Notes under the pieces: model-generated
Seen by the model: the letters and a program-made list of their open reading frames with translations, nothing else
What the model was told of the DNA's origin: nothing
The model's database searches: none
Shown here: in pieces, positions 8,149-16,827 of the stretch
Layout of the letters: each line of letters begins with the position of its first letter
Position numbering within the stretch: position 1 is the stretch's first letter
Position numbers and translations under genes: made by a program
NCBI GenBank assembly: GCA_964630835.1
Contig: CAZVZM010000027.1
Coordinates: forward strand, 1 to 26,195
Source: Halarsenatibacter sp964630835
GTDB taxonomy: Bacteria > Bacillota > Halanaerobiia > Halanaerobiales > Halarsenatibacteraceae
Reading direction: 5' to 3'
Length of the DNA stretch: 26,195 nt

Positions 8149-10776
8149 TTAAAAGGATACTTCAATCCCCAGGTAGGGCCTGATAGACTGCTCAGAGAAT
8201 GTTAAGCCAAGGCGGGGGACGAAATAAAATGAATTGGCTGCTCCAGTCTCCATCTGAAGTTCCAATCCACCGCTGATATCCTCTTCTGATAAAGAATAAT
8301 AGTTTAAAAATACGCCCCCGTAAAGATCCCCCAAAAATAAATTTGGATTCCAGCTTCCTTTTCTGATGGAAAAAAGTCTGCGAATATATTCTCCCCCTAT
8401 ATGATAACCGTCCTCGCTTTCCAGATGAGTGGCCCTTAATCCCGGGGATATTTCTATGTCGGAAGTGTATTTCCCCTGCAGTGAAAACCTTCCGCTGTTA
8501 AAAAGCCGGGTGTAAGAAAATTCTCCAGAAAAACTTCTCTCCATAATTCCTCCCTGCAGCCTTAAAATGAAATTGTCGCTGGGATAACGGAATCCTGCTG
8601 CTGTTCCCAGCTTTATATCTGAAAAATCTGTCTGCATCTCCAGATTTAAATCCGTTAGACCATCAGGTCCGGAAACATAGAGGGGATAATTAGCTTTAAT
8701 TGTGTTAGATCTCCCCTCCTCTCCACTTCGGCTGCTTAATCTTAACTGCAGGGGTTGAAAAAAGTTCGTAATAATTTCAGCATCAATAATACCCCGGGGA
8801 TTGAAATTAAAAGCGTAAGTATTCATACCGGTGGCATCCTGTCCCCCGGCGAAAAGAGGCGGGAAACGGACGGAAGGAGGTATAAGCTGGCGGAAGTTTT
8901 CTCGCCAGAAATTAGTTTCCTCTACGCTAACATCTCTCTGTGAAAAGTCCCCCACTATCTCTTTGCGATCCAGCTGCGATTTCGGAGGGCTGTAATTCCC
9001 AGAATGATCTTCTTCAGTAAATTCCTTTTTTAAAACCGCCATCCCATCTTCTGCATAACTCAGGTAATAAAGCTCATCACCGAGCATAACTCCTTTTTTT
9101 GCATGTCCTCCTTCAGTCAACTTTTGAAAATCATCTTTTTTCTCATCATAGGAATAAATTCCTTCATATCCTTCGTAGCTAGATGTAAAATATACATTGT
9201 TTTCGGCGGTAAAAATGTGTTTTTCCGACCAGGGTGAGGCAACCAGGGGACTCCACGAGGCAGTATGGGGATCTTCAAGATGAATTATATTCCAGGCGGA
9301 TTCACCTCCGGCAGCTGAGGCCAGAATTTCCCCATCCCGAAGATGAAATTCGGAGATGAGCAGGGGTATGGTCCCAATAACTTCTCTGTTTTCTCTCTCT
9401 TTGTCTGTCAAAATTAATTCCGACCCAAATCCATTTTTACTGGCGCGGGCATAGAGAATTTTCTCTTCCTCCTCCCCCCAGAAAACAAAATCTCTTATTT
9501 CATCCTCAAAAAACTGCTCTATTTCCCCGGTTTCGGGATCGAAACTGTGAAGTTTAGAGACCAGTCCCCTCCCCATCTGAGAAATATTTTCAAAGTTCTT
9601 TTCCCTTTCATTCAGCAGAAAGTATATTCTGCCATTTTTAAATTCCATCGTACCTGAACTGCCGGCGGCGGTCTCCATTAAAACTTCCTCTCCCTCTCCG
9701 GGGTGATACCTCACCAGTTCATTCCTTGAATGATAATTAAATGGGGCGGAGGGGTATCTTGCTGATTTGAAATAATAAAGGTTTTCCCGGTAAGCCTGAA
9801 GATCCCTGATGTGGCCATTTTCAGCAGTCAATATTTTCCTGCCATCATGGCTCCAGTCAGCATTTTTCTCCTCCTCATATTCTTTCCATTCCCTGTGGAG
9901 TTCTGTGAAGTTCTGCCCAAAAACTCTCTCTGCAGCCCTATCCGGGCCAATAAGAGGAAGGAAATTGGAAGGACCTGCCGCCCAGAAGTAGGAGCCATAT
10001 TCATCAAAAAAGCGTGCAAATTTTTCCTCGCCATACTCTTCGGCCAGATAGCGGAAAAAGGCGGCGCCATAAAGATATTGATGGCCCGCAGGAAAGTAAT
10101 TATGATTGTATGTCATCTCAGAGATCGATGGCATCTTATTCAATGCTGCTTTTTGAGACAAAATTGCATCATACTGTCCCCCGCTTAATCTTCCCTCATG
10201 CCCGGAAATCTGCGATTCAGCATAAACAGCAATCCCCTCAATTAACCAAAGAGGCGAATGGATATTGGGAGACAGGGCATTGCCAAAAATAGCGGTGGTC
10301 AACTCGCTGCCTCCGGATACATTATTCATATGCAAGATGTGTGTAAGCTCATGTATTCCTACCATTCTAAGCCAGCTTTCGTAACTGGCAAGCCCTGAAA
10401 AAGCATCCGGATTATTTGTAAAAATTCCAATTCTGGTATTGATTGGATCGGCAAATCCATTGGTGAGCAGGCCGGTATCCTCCAGAGTTAATACTATCCT
10501 ATCATCGATCTGATTGCCCGTTAAATCCTCAATCTCGGGGGCATGTTTCTCAAGATAATAGGTCAGCTCCCTGGCCTGATTTTCATAATCCTGAGGAAAA
10601 AAGATGATAAAATTATCGCTCTCAAATGACTGCCATTCCCAGCTCCCAAAAGCCTCCACCGTTTCTGGACATAAGAGGGCAGCAGCGGCAAATATCAAAA
10701 TGAGCATCAACCCTGCAGAAACCATAAATTTTTTTCTTCTACCGAAGATGTAAAATAAGCTGATGATGCATTCCAC
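8149..10776 (-). CDS. Surface metallopeptidase with beta-propeller and C-terminal outer-membrane beta-barrel
   Basis: An 875-residue exported protein. The signal peptide is MVSAGLMLILIFAAAALLCPETVEA; translation may begin at GTG 10776, which overlaps an AAAGAGGTG site, or at ATG 10725, directly before that signal. Residues about 45-300 are a gluzincin-type zinc peptidase: HELTH at 142-146 and WLIEGIAVYAE at 177-187, giving two zinc histidines and a downstream glutamate. Residues about 310-610 are short repeated beta segments of a TolB/WD-like propeller (SHDGRKILTAENG, YFTSSYEGYEGIYSYDE). The last 200 residues alternate polar and hydrophobic and end in YLGIEVSF, with the terminal aromatic typical of outer-membrane barrels. 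It is likely surface-attached; its substrate is unknown. Confidence 0.8.
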   Translation of the reverse strand: MECIISLFYIFGRRKKFMVSAGLMLILIFAAAALLCPETVEAFGSWEWQSFESDNFIIFFPQDYENQARELTYYLEKHAPEIEDLTGNQIDDRIVLTLEDTGLLTNGFADPINTRIGIFTNNPDAFSGLASYESWLRMVGIHELTHILHMNNVSGGSELTTAIFGNALSPNIHSPLWLIEGIAVYAESQISGHEGRLSGGQYDAILSQKAALNKMPSISEMTYNHNYFPAGHQYLYGAAFFRYLAEEYGEEKFARFFDEYGSYFWAAGPSNFLPLIGPDRAAERVFGQNFTELHREWKEYEEEKNADWSHDGRKILTAENGHIRDLQAYRENLYYFKSARYPSAPFNYHSRNELVRYHPGEGEEVLMETAAGSSGTMEFKNGRIYFLLNEREKNFENISQMGRGLVSKLHSFDPETGEIEQFFEDEIRDFVFWGEEEEKILYARASKNGFGSELILTDKERENREVIGTIPLLISEFHLRDGEILASAAGGESAWNIIHLEDPHTASWSPLVASPWSEKHIFTAENNVYFTSSYEGYEGIYSYDEKKDDFQKLTEGGHAKKGVMLGDELYYLSYAEDGMAVLKKEFTEEDHSGNYSPPKSQLDRKEIVGDFSQRDVSVEETNFWRENFRQLIPPSVRFPPLFAGGQDATGMNTYAFNFNPRGIIDAEIITNFFQPLQLRLSSRSGEEGRSNTIKANYPLYVSGPDGLTDLNLEMQTDFSDIKLGTAAGFRYPSDNFILRLQGGIMERSFSGEFSYTRLFNSGRFSLQGKYTSDIEISPGLRATHLESEDGYHIGGEYIRRLFSIRKGSWNPNLFLGDLYGGVFLNYYSLSEEDISGGLELQMETGAANSFYFVPRLGLTFSEQSIRPYLGIEVSF

Positions 10777-11217
10777 CTCTTTCCAGGTATTTTTTTATTT
10801 TCAACCTTCATTCCGAACATTAAGCTCACAGAAATACACATTAATTTAATTTGTGAATTGATGAGCTGCACTAAATATTAATGAGCTAAACTCAATACTC
10901 CGTATATTAGATAGCATTTATATGCTTTTATCTATGGATTAAAACTTTTGATGTGGAGATCAAAATAAATAATTGAAGAATTATATAAGCGAACTTCTAA
11001 AATAAAAAAAATATAATGGGTTCTTCCTGTGTCCTGTCAATCCAATTGCCAGTAAAGTTGCTTTTTGCAGCACAAACATTTTTTACTCCATTAAAAGTGT
11101 TAAGGAGCCTTAGCCTTCCAGTATATAGGATCTTTTTAAAGCAATAGTTTGGGAGAAGAACCTTTAATTAATTCAACAGCTGATAGCAGTAAGAATCTTA
11201 TAATGAGGAGGATGACA
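10777..11217. other. AT-rich divergent intergenic region
   Basis: This 440-bp gap separates the minus-strand peptidase gene from the plus-strand anchored protein and must carry both promoters. No convincing -35/-10 pair stands out. A short near-direct repeat, GATGAGCTGCACTAAATATT then AATGAGCTAAACTCAATA, lies at about 10860-10898. At 11101-11121 the minus strand reads CTGGAAGGCTAAGGCTCCTTA, a partial copy of the dispersed repeat. An open frame extends upstream of 11218 to 11149 but has no ribosome site. Confidence 0.5.
11101..11121 (-). repeat. Dispersed repeat, short copy
   Basis: CTGGAAGGCTAAGGCTCCTT on the minus strand matches the CTGGAAGCTATAAGGCTCCT core of the copy at 25150. It is followed by a weaker TTAACAC match to CTCACAATG. 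Confidence 0.45.
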
Positions 11218-11769
11218 TTGGAAGAAATAATAATTATTTTTTTGGTGCTGTTTTTGTTGTTTGGTGTGGGAGTTGACTATTTGCCCATAACCCCGGACAT
11301 AGAGACTGATGAAAGGCCGGAAATTGAACAAAAAAATATTACAGGGCGGGAGGAGATAGATATAACCAGGTCGGGCAGTATTTATAAAGAGTTTCAGGGC
11401 CATATAGCAGGCAATTCCAGGTTGAACGTAGAGAGCAGAAATAATGATGTTTTTCTCAGATTTTCAGATTCTATCACCGGTAATGCAATAGTCAACGTAG
11501 AAGCAGAGGGCGATATTTATATCAGATTTTCTGAGAAGATAGAGGGAGCTGCCAGAGTCGAAGTGACAGGTCATCGGGGAAACATTTATCTCATTGGGGA
11601 ATATGATAGATTAAACTCCTACATTGAAAGCGGAAATTTATTTCTGAAGGCGGAAAAAGAAATCCATTTTCAGGACGAACCTCTACATGAACTGCTCGAA
11701 TCCTCTCTTTCCCCGCCCCAGGTTAATTTAATTTCCTCTGTGCGGTCAAACCCGTTACCGGATATATAA
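11218..11769 (+). CDS. Membrane-anchored beta-repeat protein of unknown function
   Basis: Best start is TTG 11218, seven bases after AGGAGG; the frame is open further upstream without a site. The 183-residue product has one N-terminal membrane helix (EEIIIIFLVLFLLFGVGVDYL) and then an outside domain of short beta repeats: SRLNVESRNNDVFLRFSD, AIVNVEAEGDIYIRFSE and ARVEVTGHRGNIYLIGEY, each about 23 residues. Such stacked strands suggest a small beta-solenoid, as in DUF4097 or polymer-forming proteins. The family is not recognised. Its stop lies four bases from the end of the converging pyruvate carboxylase gene. Confidence 0.65.
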   Translation: MEEIIIIFLVLFLLFGVGVDYLPITPDIETDERPEIEQKNITGREEIDITRSGSIYKEFQGHIAGNSRLNVESRNNDVFLRFSDSITGNAIVNVEAEGDIYIRFSEKIEGAARVEVTGHRGNIYLIGEYDRLNSYIESGNLFLKAEKEIHFQDEPLHELLESSLSPPQVNLISSVRSNPLPDI

Positions 11770-11773
11770 AATC

Positions 11774-14700
11774 CTATTCATCTGCAATAATTGCCAGAAG
11801 CTGTTTGTTTTCCACATCTTCACCCTCTGAGGCCAGAATATTTTTTATCTCTCCGGAAACGGGGGCAGAAACCTCCGTTTCCATTTTCATGGCTTCAAGC
11901 AGCAGCAGAGTTTCCCCTTTTTCTACAAAATCGCCTACTGACACCTTAATGTCACCTACTGTCCCTGGCATACCCGCTCCAACTTCTCCGGGTTTTTCGG
12001 AATCTGCCATTCTAAATTCCCCGCCGGTGGAAGGCTCAGCTCTATTTTTATCCTCAATTAGCACCTCCCGCCGCTGACCATTCACCTCAAAGGTCAGGCT
12101 CTGTCTGCCATTTTCTGTCTGCTGGCTGCCGATATATTTAACTATCATACTGCGCCCTTCCTCCAGTTCTATCTCACATTCCTCTCCTTCTTTTAGGCCA
12201 TAGAAGAAAACATGGCTGGGCAGACAGCTTAAATCGCCGAATTTCTTGCGACTTTCGACAAAATCTTTAAACACTTTTGGATATATAGCAGAGCTGACAA
12301 GCTCCTTTTCGGAGGGAGTGCGCTCAAGAAGATCTTTGAGCTCTTCTCGCCTGTTATTCCAGTTTACCTCCGGCAGCCGGGCTCCTGGCCTGCCCTCCAC
12401 AGGATCCTTATCTTTGAGGACAGCCTTCTGCAATTCCTCCGGAAATCCTCCTTCGGGCTGACCCATAAGTCCCCTCATGTAATCGACAACTGTTTCGGGA
12501 AATGACAGGTTATCAGCCTGCTCAATCAAATCATCTCCAGAGAGATCATTTCTGACCATATATATTGCCAGGTCGGAGACAGCTTTGGAGGTTGGAGTGA
12601 CCTTTATTATATCTCCAAGAAGAAAATTAACCTCGCGGTATTTTTCTTTGAATTCTTTAAAACGGTGTCCCAGACCGACGCTTTCAATTTGCGGCTTCAG
12701 ATTGGAATACTGACCCCCGGGAATTTCGTAACGATAAATTTCTGCAGCCCCTGATCTTAAATCTGTTTCAAACTCCTGATAGACCGGCCTTACTGACTGC
12801 CAGTAGTCAGAAATGCTCTGCAGCTCCCGATGGTCGAGGCCCTCCGGCTCGCGATCTGTATTTTCCATGGCTGCCAGCAAAGAATTGAGCGCAGGCTGGG
12901 ATGTAAGACCCGCCATGCTGTTAAATGCCACATCCACAATATCGACACCGGCTTCTCCTGCCTGCAGCAGGGTAGCAATACCATTACCGCTGGTATCGTG
13001 TGTATGCAGATGAAGAGGAACGTCCACCTCCTCTTTTAAAGCCGATATCAATGTGCGTGCGGCATAAGGTTTTAATAGACCGGACATATCTTTAATGCAG
13101 ATGATATCCGTCCCCATATCCTCCAGTTCCCCGGCTTTGCGCAGGTAATAATCGAGATCAAATTTGGTTCTTTTTGGATCAAGAATATCACCCGTATAGC
13201 ATATAGTGCACTCAGCCAGACATCCCTGATTTTTAACCTCATCCAGAGCTACCTCCAGACCGGGCCACCAGTTTAGGGCGTCAAAAATGCGGAAAAGATC
13301 GATGCCTGACTCTGCAGCCTGCCTGACAAATCGCCTAATAACGCTGTCGGGATAGTTGCTGTAACCTACAGCATTGGAACCCCTCAGCAGCATCTGAAAT
13401 AGTATATTGGGGATTTTTTCCCTGAGCTTTTCCAGGCGCTGCCAGGGAGATTCCTGCAGAAAACGATAGGCTACATCAAAAGTTGCTCCTCCCCACATTT
13501 CAAGAGAAAAGAGGCTGGAGCCGAGGTCTGCGGTAGCCTCTGCTGCGTTGAGCATATCCTTAGTCCTCATTCTTGTGGCCAGAAGAGATTGATGGGCATC
13601 TCTAAAGGTGGTATCAGTAATCAAAAGATTATCTTTTTCCTTAATCCATCGGCAAAAGTCCTCACTGCCCATTTTTCTAAATTTGTCTCTCGTCCCTTCA
13701 TTGGGACTGCTGTTATGAGGGGGAATCCTGGCCGTGTCAAATTCTGGCTTCTTTCCCCGAGTCTTATTTACAATAATGTCACCTATGTAATTCAGGATAC
13801 CTCCCTCTCTATCGAAGTCATCACTGTCAATTTTAAGCCAGGGATTTTTTTCCAGAAAACCGGTGGTCGCCTTTCCGGCGGCAAATTCTTCATGGTTAAG
13901 GACATTTATGAGGAAGTCTCTATTTGTGGCCACCCCGCGGATGCGTGTCTCCTCCAGCGAACGAACATTTTTATTTATCGCCCCCTTGAAAGTTCTATCC
14001 CAGGATATAACCTTGACGATTAGGCTGTCAAAATAGGGGGTTATTATCGAACCCGTAAATCCATTTCCCCCGTCCAGCCTTATGCCGCTACCGGAACTGG
14101 TGCGGTAGAGATCGATCCTGCCGGTATCGGGCTTAAAGTCCTTCCGGGGATCCTCCGTTGTTACCCGGGCCTGGATGGAATATCCCCTGCGCTCAATAGC
14201 ATTTTGATCGGGAATATCTATACAGGGATCCGAAAGCTTATGCCCTTCAGCAATGTGAATCTGTGCCTGCACAATATCGATCCCAGTAACCATTTCAGTA
14301 ACCGGGTGCTCCACCTGAATTCTGGGATTAACTTCGATGAAATAGTAACTGCCGTCTTCGCCAACCAGAAATTCTACGGTGCCTGCGCTGCAGTAGCCCC
14401 CTTCTCCAAGCAATTTTACTGCATCCCTGTACATATTATTCCTTACCGATTGCGGCACGGAAAAAGCGGGAGTATATTCCACCATTTTTTGATGCCTTCT
14501 CTGTATGGAACAATCACGTTCAAACAGATGTACCACATTGTCATGCTGATCAGCCAGCACCTGCACCTCTACATGTCTGGGGTTAGGCAGGTATTTTTCT
14601 AAAAATACGTCCTTTTGACTGAAGGCTCTACCCGCTTCTTTACGAGCTTCATTGAGAGCGTGACTCAGTTCATCATTATTTTTTACCACTCTCATGCCCC

Positions 14701-15217
14701 GGCCACCGCCACCTGCAGCCGCTTTTATAAGTATGGGATAATCGTGTTTTTCTACAAATTTCTCAACTTCACTTTCACTGGAGACAGGTCCATCGCTGCC
14801 CGGAATAACTGGAATATCCAGCTCCCTGGCAAGAGTCTTGCATGCGAGTTTGTTTCCGTATTTCTCCAGCATATCGGGCTCAGGCCCTATAAATTTAATG
14901 TCAGCCTGCTTGCAGTGTCTGGCAAACTCGGCATTTTCCGATAGAAAACCATACCCGGGATGAATGGCATCCACTCCCTTTTTCTGAGCCAGATCTATTA
15001 TTTCGTCGGCCGCCAGATAAGCTTTCAGAGGAGTGCGGTTTCTACCTATTTCATAGGACTCATGTGCTTTAGTGCGAAAAAGAGCCGTTCTATCAACGTC
15101 GTGATAGATCGCTAAAGACCTCTTTCCAAGTTCACGGCAGGCCCTAAAAACCCTTATTGCTATCTCGCCTCGATTGGCCACAAGCACCCTTTCGAAATTT
15201 GCTGTTTCTACGGACAT
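11774..15217 (-). CDS. pyc: Pyruvate carboxylase
   Basis: A full-length single-chain enzyme of 1147 residues that makes oxaloacetate from pyruvate, bicarbonate and ATP. The start is ATG 15217, after AGAGGAGA; an in-frame codon at 15250 is less likely. The biotin carboxylase domain fills about residues 6-455, with VLVANRGEIAIRVFRA, the glycine-rich AAAGGGGRGMR loop and IEVNPRIQVEHPVTEMVTG. The carboxyltransferase domain starts near 525 (LLITDTTFRDAHQSLLATR), with the metal-binding HLHTHDTSGN segment and KDMSG. The C-terminal carrier domain carries EAMKMETEV, with the biotinylated lysine at about 1111. No domain is missing. It supplies oxaloacetate for aspartate, a substrate of the neighbouring argG product. 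Confidence 0.96.
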   Translation of the reverse strand: MSVETANFERVLVANRGEIAIRVFRACRELGKRSLAIYHDVDRTALFRTKAHESYEIGRNRTPLKAYLAADEIIDLAQKKGVDAIHPGYGFLSENAEFARHCKQADIKFIGPEPDMLEKYGNKLACKTLARELDIPVIPGSDGPVSSESEVEKFVEKHDYPILIKAAAGGGGRGMRVVKNNDELSHALNEARKEAGRAFSQKDVFLEKYLPNPRHVEVQVLADQHDNVVHLFERDCSIQRRHQKMVEYTPAFSVPQSVRNNMYRDAVKLLGEGGYCSAGTVEFLVGEDGSYYFIEVNPRIQVEHPVTEMVTGIDIVQAQIHIAEGHKLSDPCIDIPDQNAIERRGYSIQARVTTEDPRKDFKPDTGRIDLYRTSSGSGIRLDGGNGFTGSIITPYFDSLIVKVISWDRTFKGAINKNVRSLEETRIRGVATNRDFLINVLNHEEFAAGKATTGFLEKNPWLKIDSDDFDREGGILNYIGDIIVNKTRGKKPEFDTARIPPHNSSPNEGTRDKFRKMGSEDFCRWIKEKDNLLITDTTFRDAHQSLLATRMRTKDMLNAAEATADLGSSLFSLEMWGGATFDVAYRFLQESPWQRLEKLREKIPNILFQMLLRGSNAVGYSNYPDSVIRRFVRQAAESGIDLFRIFDALNWWPGLEVALDEVKNQGCLAECTICYTGDILDPKRTKFDLDYYLRKAGELEDMGTDIICIKDMSGLLKPYAARTLISALKEEVDVPLHLHTHDTSGNGIATLLQAGEAGVDIVDVAFNSMAGLTSQPALNSLLAAMENTDREPEGLDHRELQSISDYWQSVRPVYQEFETDLRSGAAEIYRYEIPGGQYSNLKPQIESVGLGHRFKEFKEKYREVNFLLGDIIKVTPTSKAVSDLAIYMVRNDLSGDDLIEQADNLSFPETVVDYMRGLMGQPEGGFPEELQKAVLKDKDPVEGRPGARLPEVNWNNRREELKDLLERTPSEKELVSSAIYPKVFKDFVESRKKFGDLSCLPSHVFFYGLKEGEECEIELEEGRSMIVKYIGSQQTENGRQSLTFEVNGQRREVLIEDKNRAEPSTGGEFRMADSEKPGEVGAGMPGTVGDIKVSVGDFVEKGETLLLLEAMKMETEVSAPVSGEIKNILASEGEDVENKQLLAIIADE

Positions 15218-15357
15218 AATATTCTCCTCTCTGGTATTCTCCCAAATCATTTTTTCCTGTATCCACGTTTTTTCCAGTTATTCTATTAATTCTCTTCGCA
15301 AATAAATTTTCCTTCTTTGGTAAATTGATAAATTGCCAGGAAGAGCCCAAAAATTAA

Positions 15358-15383
15358 CCCCCCGGGGGGCGGAGGGGGGAGGG
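15358..15383. other. C6G6 palindrome and G-rich run after argH
   Basis: The plus strand has CCCCCCGGGGGG followed by CGGAGGGGGGAGGG. On the minus strand the C6G6 palindrome lies just after the argH stop and is followed by TTAATTTTT, so it may be a terminator with a very short loop. The plus-strand G runs could form a quadruplex. Confidence 0.4.
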
Positions 15384-15394
15384 AATTCCGCATT

Positions 15395-16795
15395 CTATTG
15401 TTGATCATCCAGCCAGGCGCTCAGTTCCTCTATTTGGTCGCGCACAGCTTCGGGCGCCGGGCCTCCTTTGACATCCCGCTCCTTTACCGCTCTTTTAATC
15501 TTGAGCCTCTGCTTGATTTCCTCGCAGTCCATGTCTTCACGGGAAAGAGGCAAATTTTTCTCAAAGACACTTTGAGGCAATCCGGCCAGGTCAACCCCCT
15601 TTTTTTCTGCATGGCGCACGATCTCCCCGGTTATTTCATGAGCTCGACGAAAAGGTATGCCTTTTTCAACCATATAGTCGGCCAGTTCGGTGGCATTTAA
15701 ATAACTTTTCTCGGCTGCAGCAGACATATTTTCCTCCTTAAAAGTGAGCTCATCAAGCAGCCTGCTGAAAACTGGCAGCACCTTATTAAGTGTCTTTACT
15801 GTGTCAAATATACCTTCTTTATCCTCCTGCAGATCCTTATTATATGCCAGCGGCAGCGCTTTAAGTGTGTGGGCAAGACCTGTATAATTGCCTATAATAC
15901 GACCGCTTTTAGCCCTGGTTAATTCAGCAATATCGGGATTTTTTTTCTGGGGCATGATTGAACTGCCGGTGGCAGCCCTGTCACTTATATCTATAAAGTC
16001 AAACTCCCGGGAATTCCACATCACTATTTCTTCGGCCAGACTTCCAATGTGCAGCATTATAGACGCTGCAGCCCCGTGAAACTCCAGGAGATAATCTCTT
16101 TCGCTGACTGCATCCAGAGAATTTTCTGCAGGACCGGCAAATCCCAGGCCCCTGGCAGTGTAATCCCTATCAATCGGTAGAGTTGTGCCTGCAAGGGCTC
16201 CACTGCCCAGGGGACACCTGTTCATTCTAACCTGCAAATCTCTCAATCGTCCATGGTCCCTTTTGAGCTGCTGGCCGTGTGCCATAAGCAGGTGAGCGAG
16301 AGTAATCGGTTGAGCAGGCTGAAGATGAGTGTAACCGGGCATAATTGTATTTACATGCTCCTCTGCCCTGTCTATCAGGACAGCAATCATCTCCTCAATC
16401 TTTATCATTATTTCTCCATTTTTATCCCTGAGAAAAAGCTTCATGTCCAGAGCAATCTGATCGTTACGGCTTCGGGCGGTATGCATCTTTCCTGCAGTGT
16501 CTCCAATTTCTTCCTCCAGCAACCCTTCAATAAGGGAATGTATATCTTCAGCCCTGCCGGCAAATTCACTCCAGTCCTCCTGGTCGTCAAGCTTTGTTTT
16601 TACCCTGCTTAAGCCCTGTAAAATTTCTTCCTTTTCCTCTTCAGATATAATATTTTGCCTGGCCAGCATTTGCACGTGTATCCTGCTGCCAGCAATGTCA
16701 TAGGGATACAGGACATAATCAAAGGGCAAAGAGGCATTGAACTCCGAAAAATTCTCCTCAGTTTCCCCGGCAAATCTTCCTCCCCATAACTTCAA
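15395..16795 (-). CDS. argH: Argininosuccinate lyase
   Basis: 466 residues, the usual family length. It cleaves argininosuccinate to arginine and fumarate, the last step of arginine synthesis, as a cytoplasmic homotetramer. The superfamily signature GSSIMPQKKNPD is at 277-288, with the catalytic serine in its flexible loop. TARSRNDQ (about 106-113) and GYTHLQPAQP (about 154-163, with the catalytic histidine) are intact, and the N-terminus MKLWGGRF is canonical. Translation starts at TTG 16795, a few bases after GGAGGAG. argG lies 32 bases upstream in the same direction, so both should be under the T-box control seen before argG. Confidence 0.97.
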   Translation of the reverse strand: MKLWGGRFAGETEENFSEFNASLPFDYVLYPYDIAGSRIHVQMLARQNIISEEEKEEILQGLSRVKTKLDDQEDWSEFAGRAEDIHSLIEGLLEEEIGDTAGKMHTARSRNDQIALDMKLFLRDKNGEIMIKIEEMIAVLIDRAEEHVNTIMPGYTHLQPAQPITLAHLLMAHGQQLKRDHGRLRDLQVRMNRCPLGSGALAGTTLPIDRDYTARGLGFAGPAENSLDAVSERDYLLEFHGAAASIMLHIGSLAEEIVMWNSREFDFIDISDRAATGSSIMPQKKNPDIAELTRAKSGRIIGNYTGLAHTLKALPLAYNKDLQEDKEGIFDTVKTLNKVLPVFSRLLDELTFKEENMSAAAEKSYLNATELADYMVEKGIPFRRAHEITGEIVRHAEKKGVDLAGLPQSVFEKNLPLSREDMDCEEIKQRLKIKRAVKERDVKGGPAPEAVRDQIEELSAWLDDQQ

Positions 16796-16827
16796 TTTTT
16801 CTCCTCCTCCCGGTGAGTTGGACAGGA

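Noticed and set aside
9811..10188. 125-codon plus-strand frame inside the peptidase gene
   Set aside because: It is antisense to the zinc peptidase domain; no ribosome site and no family features.
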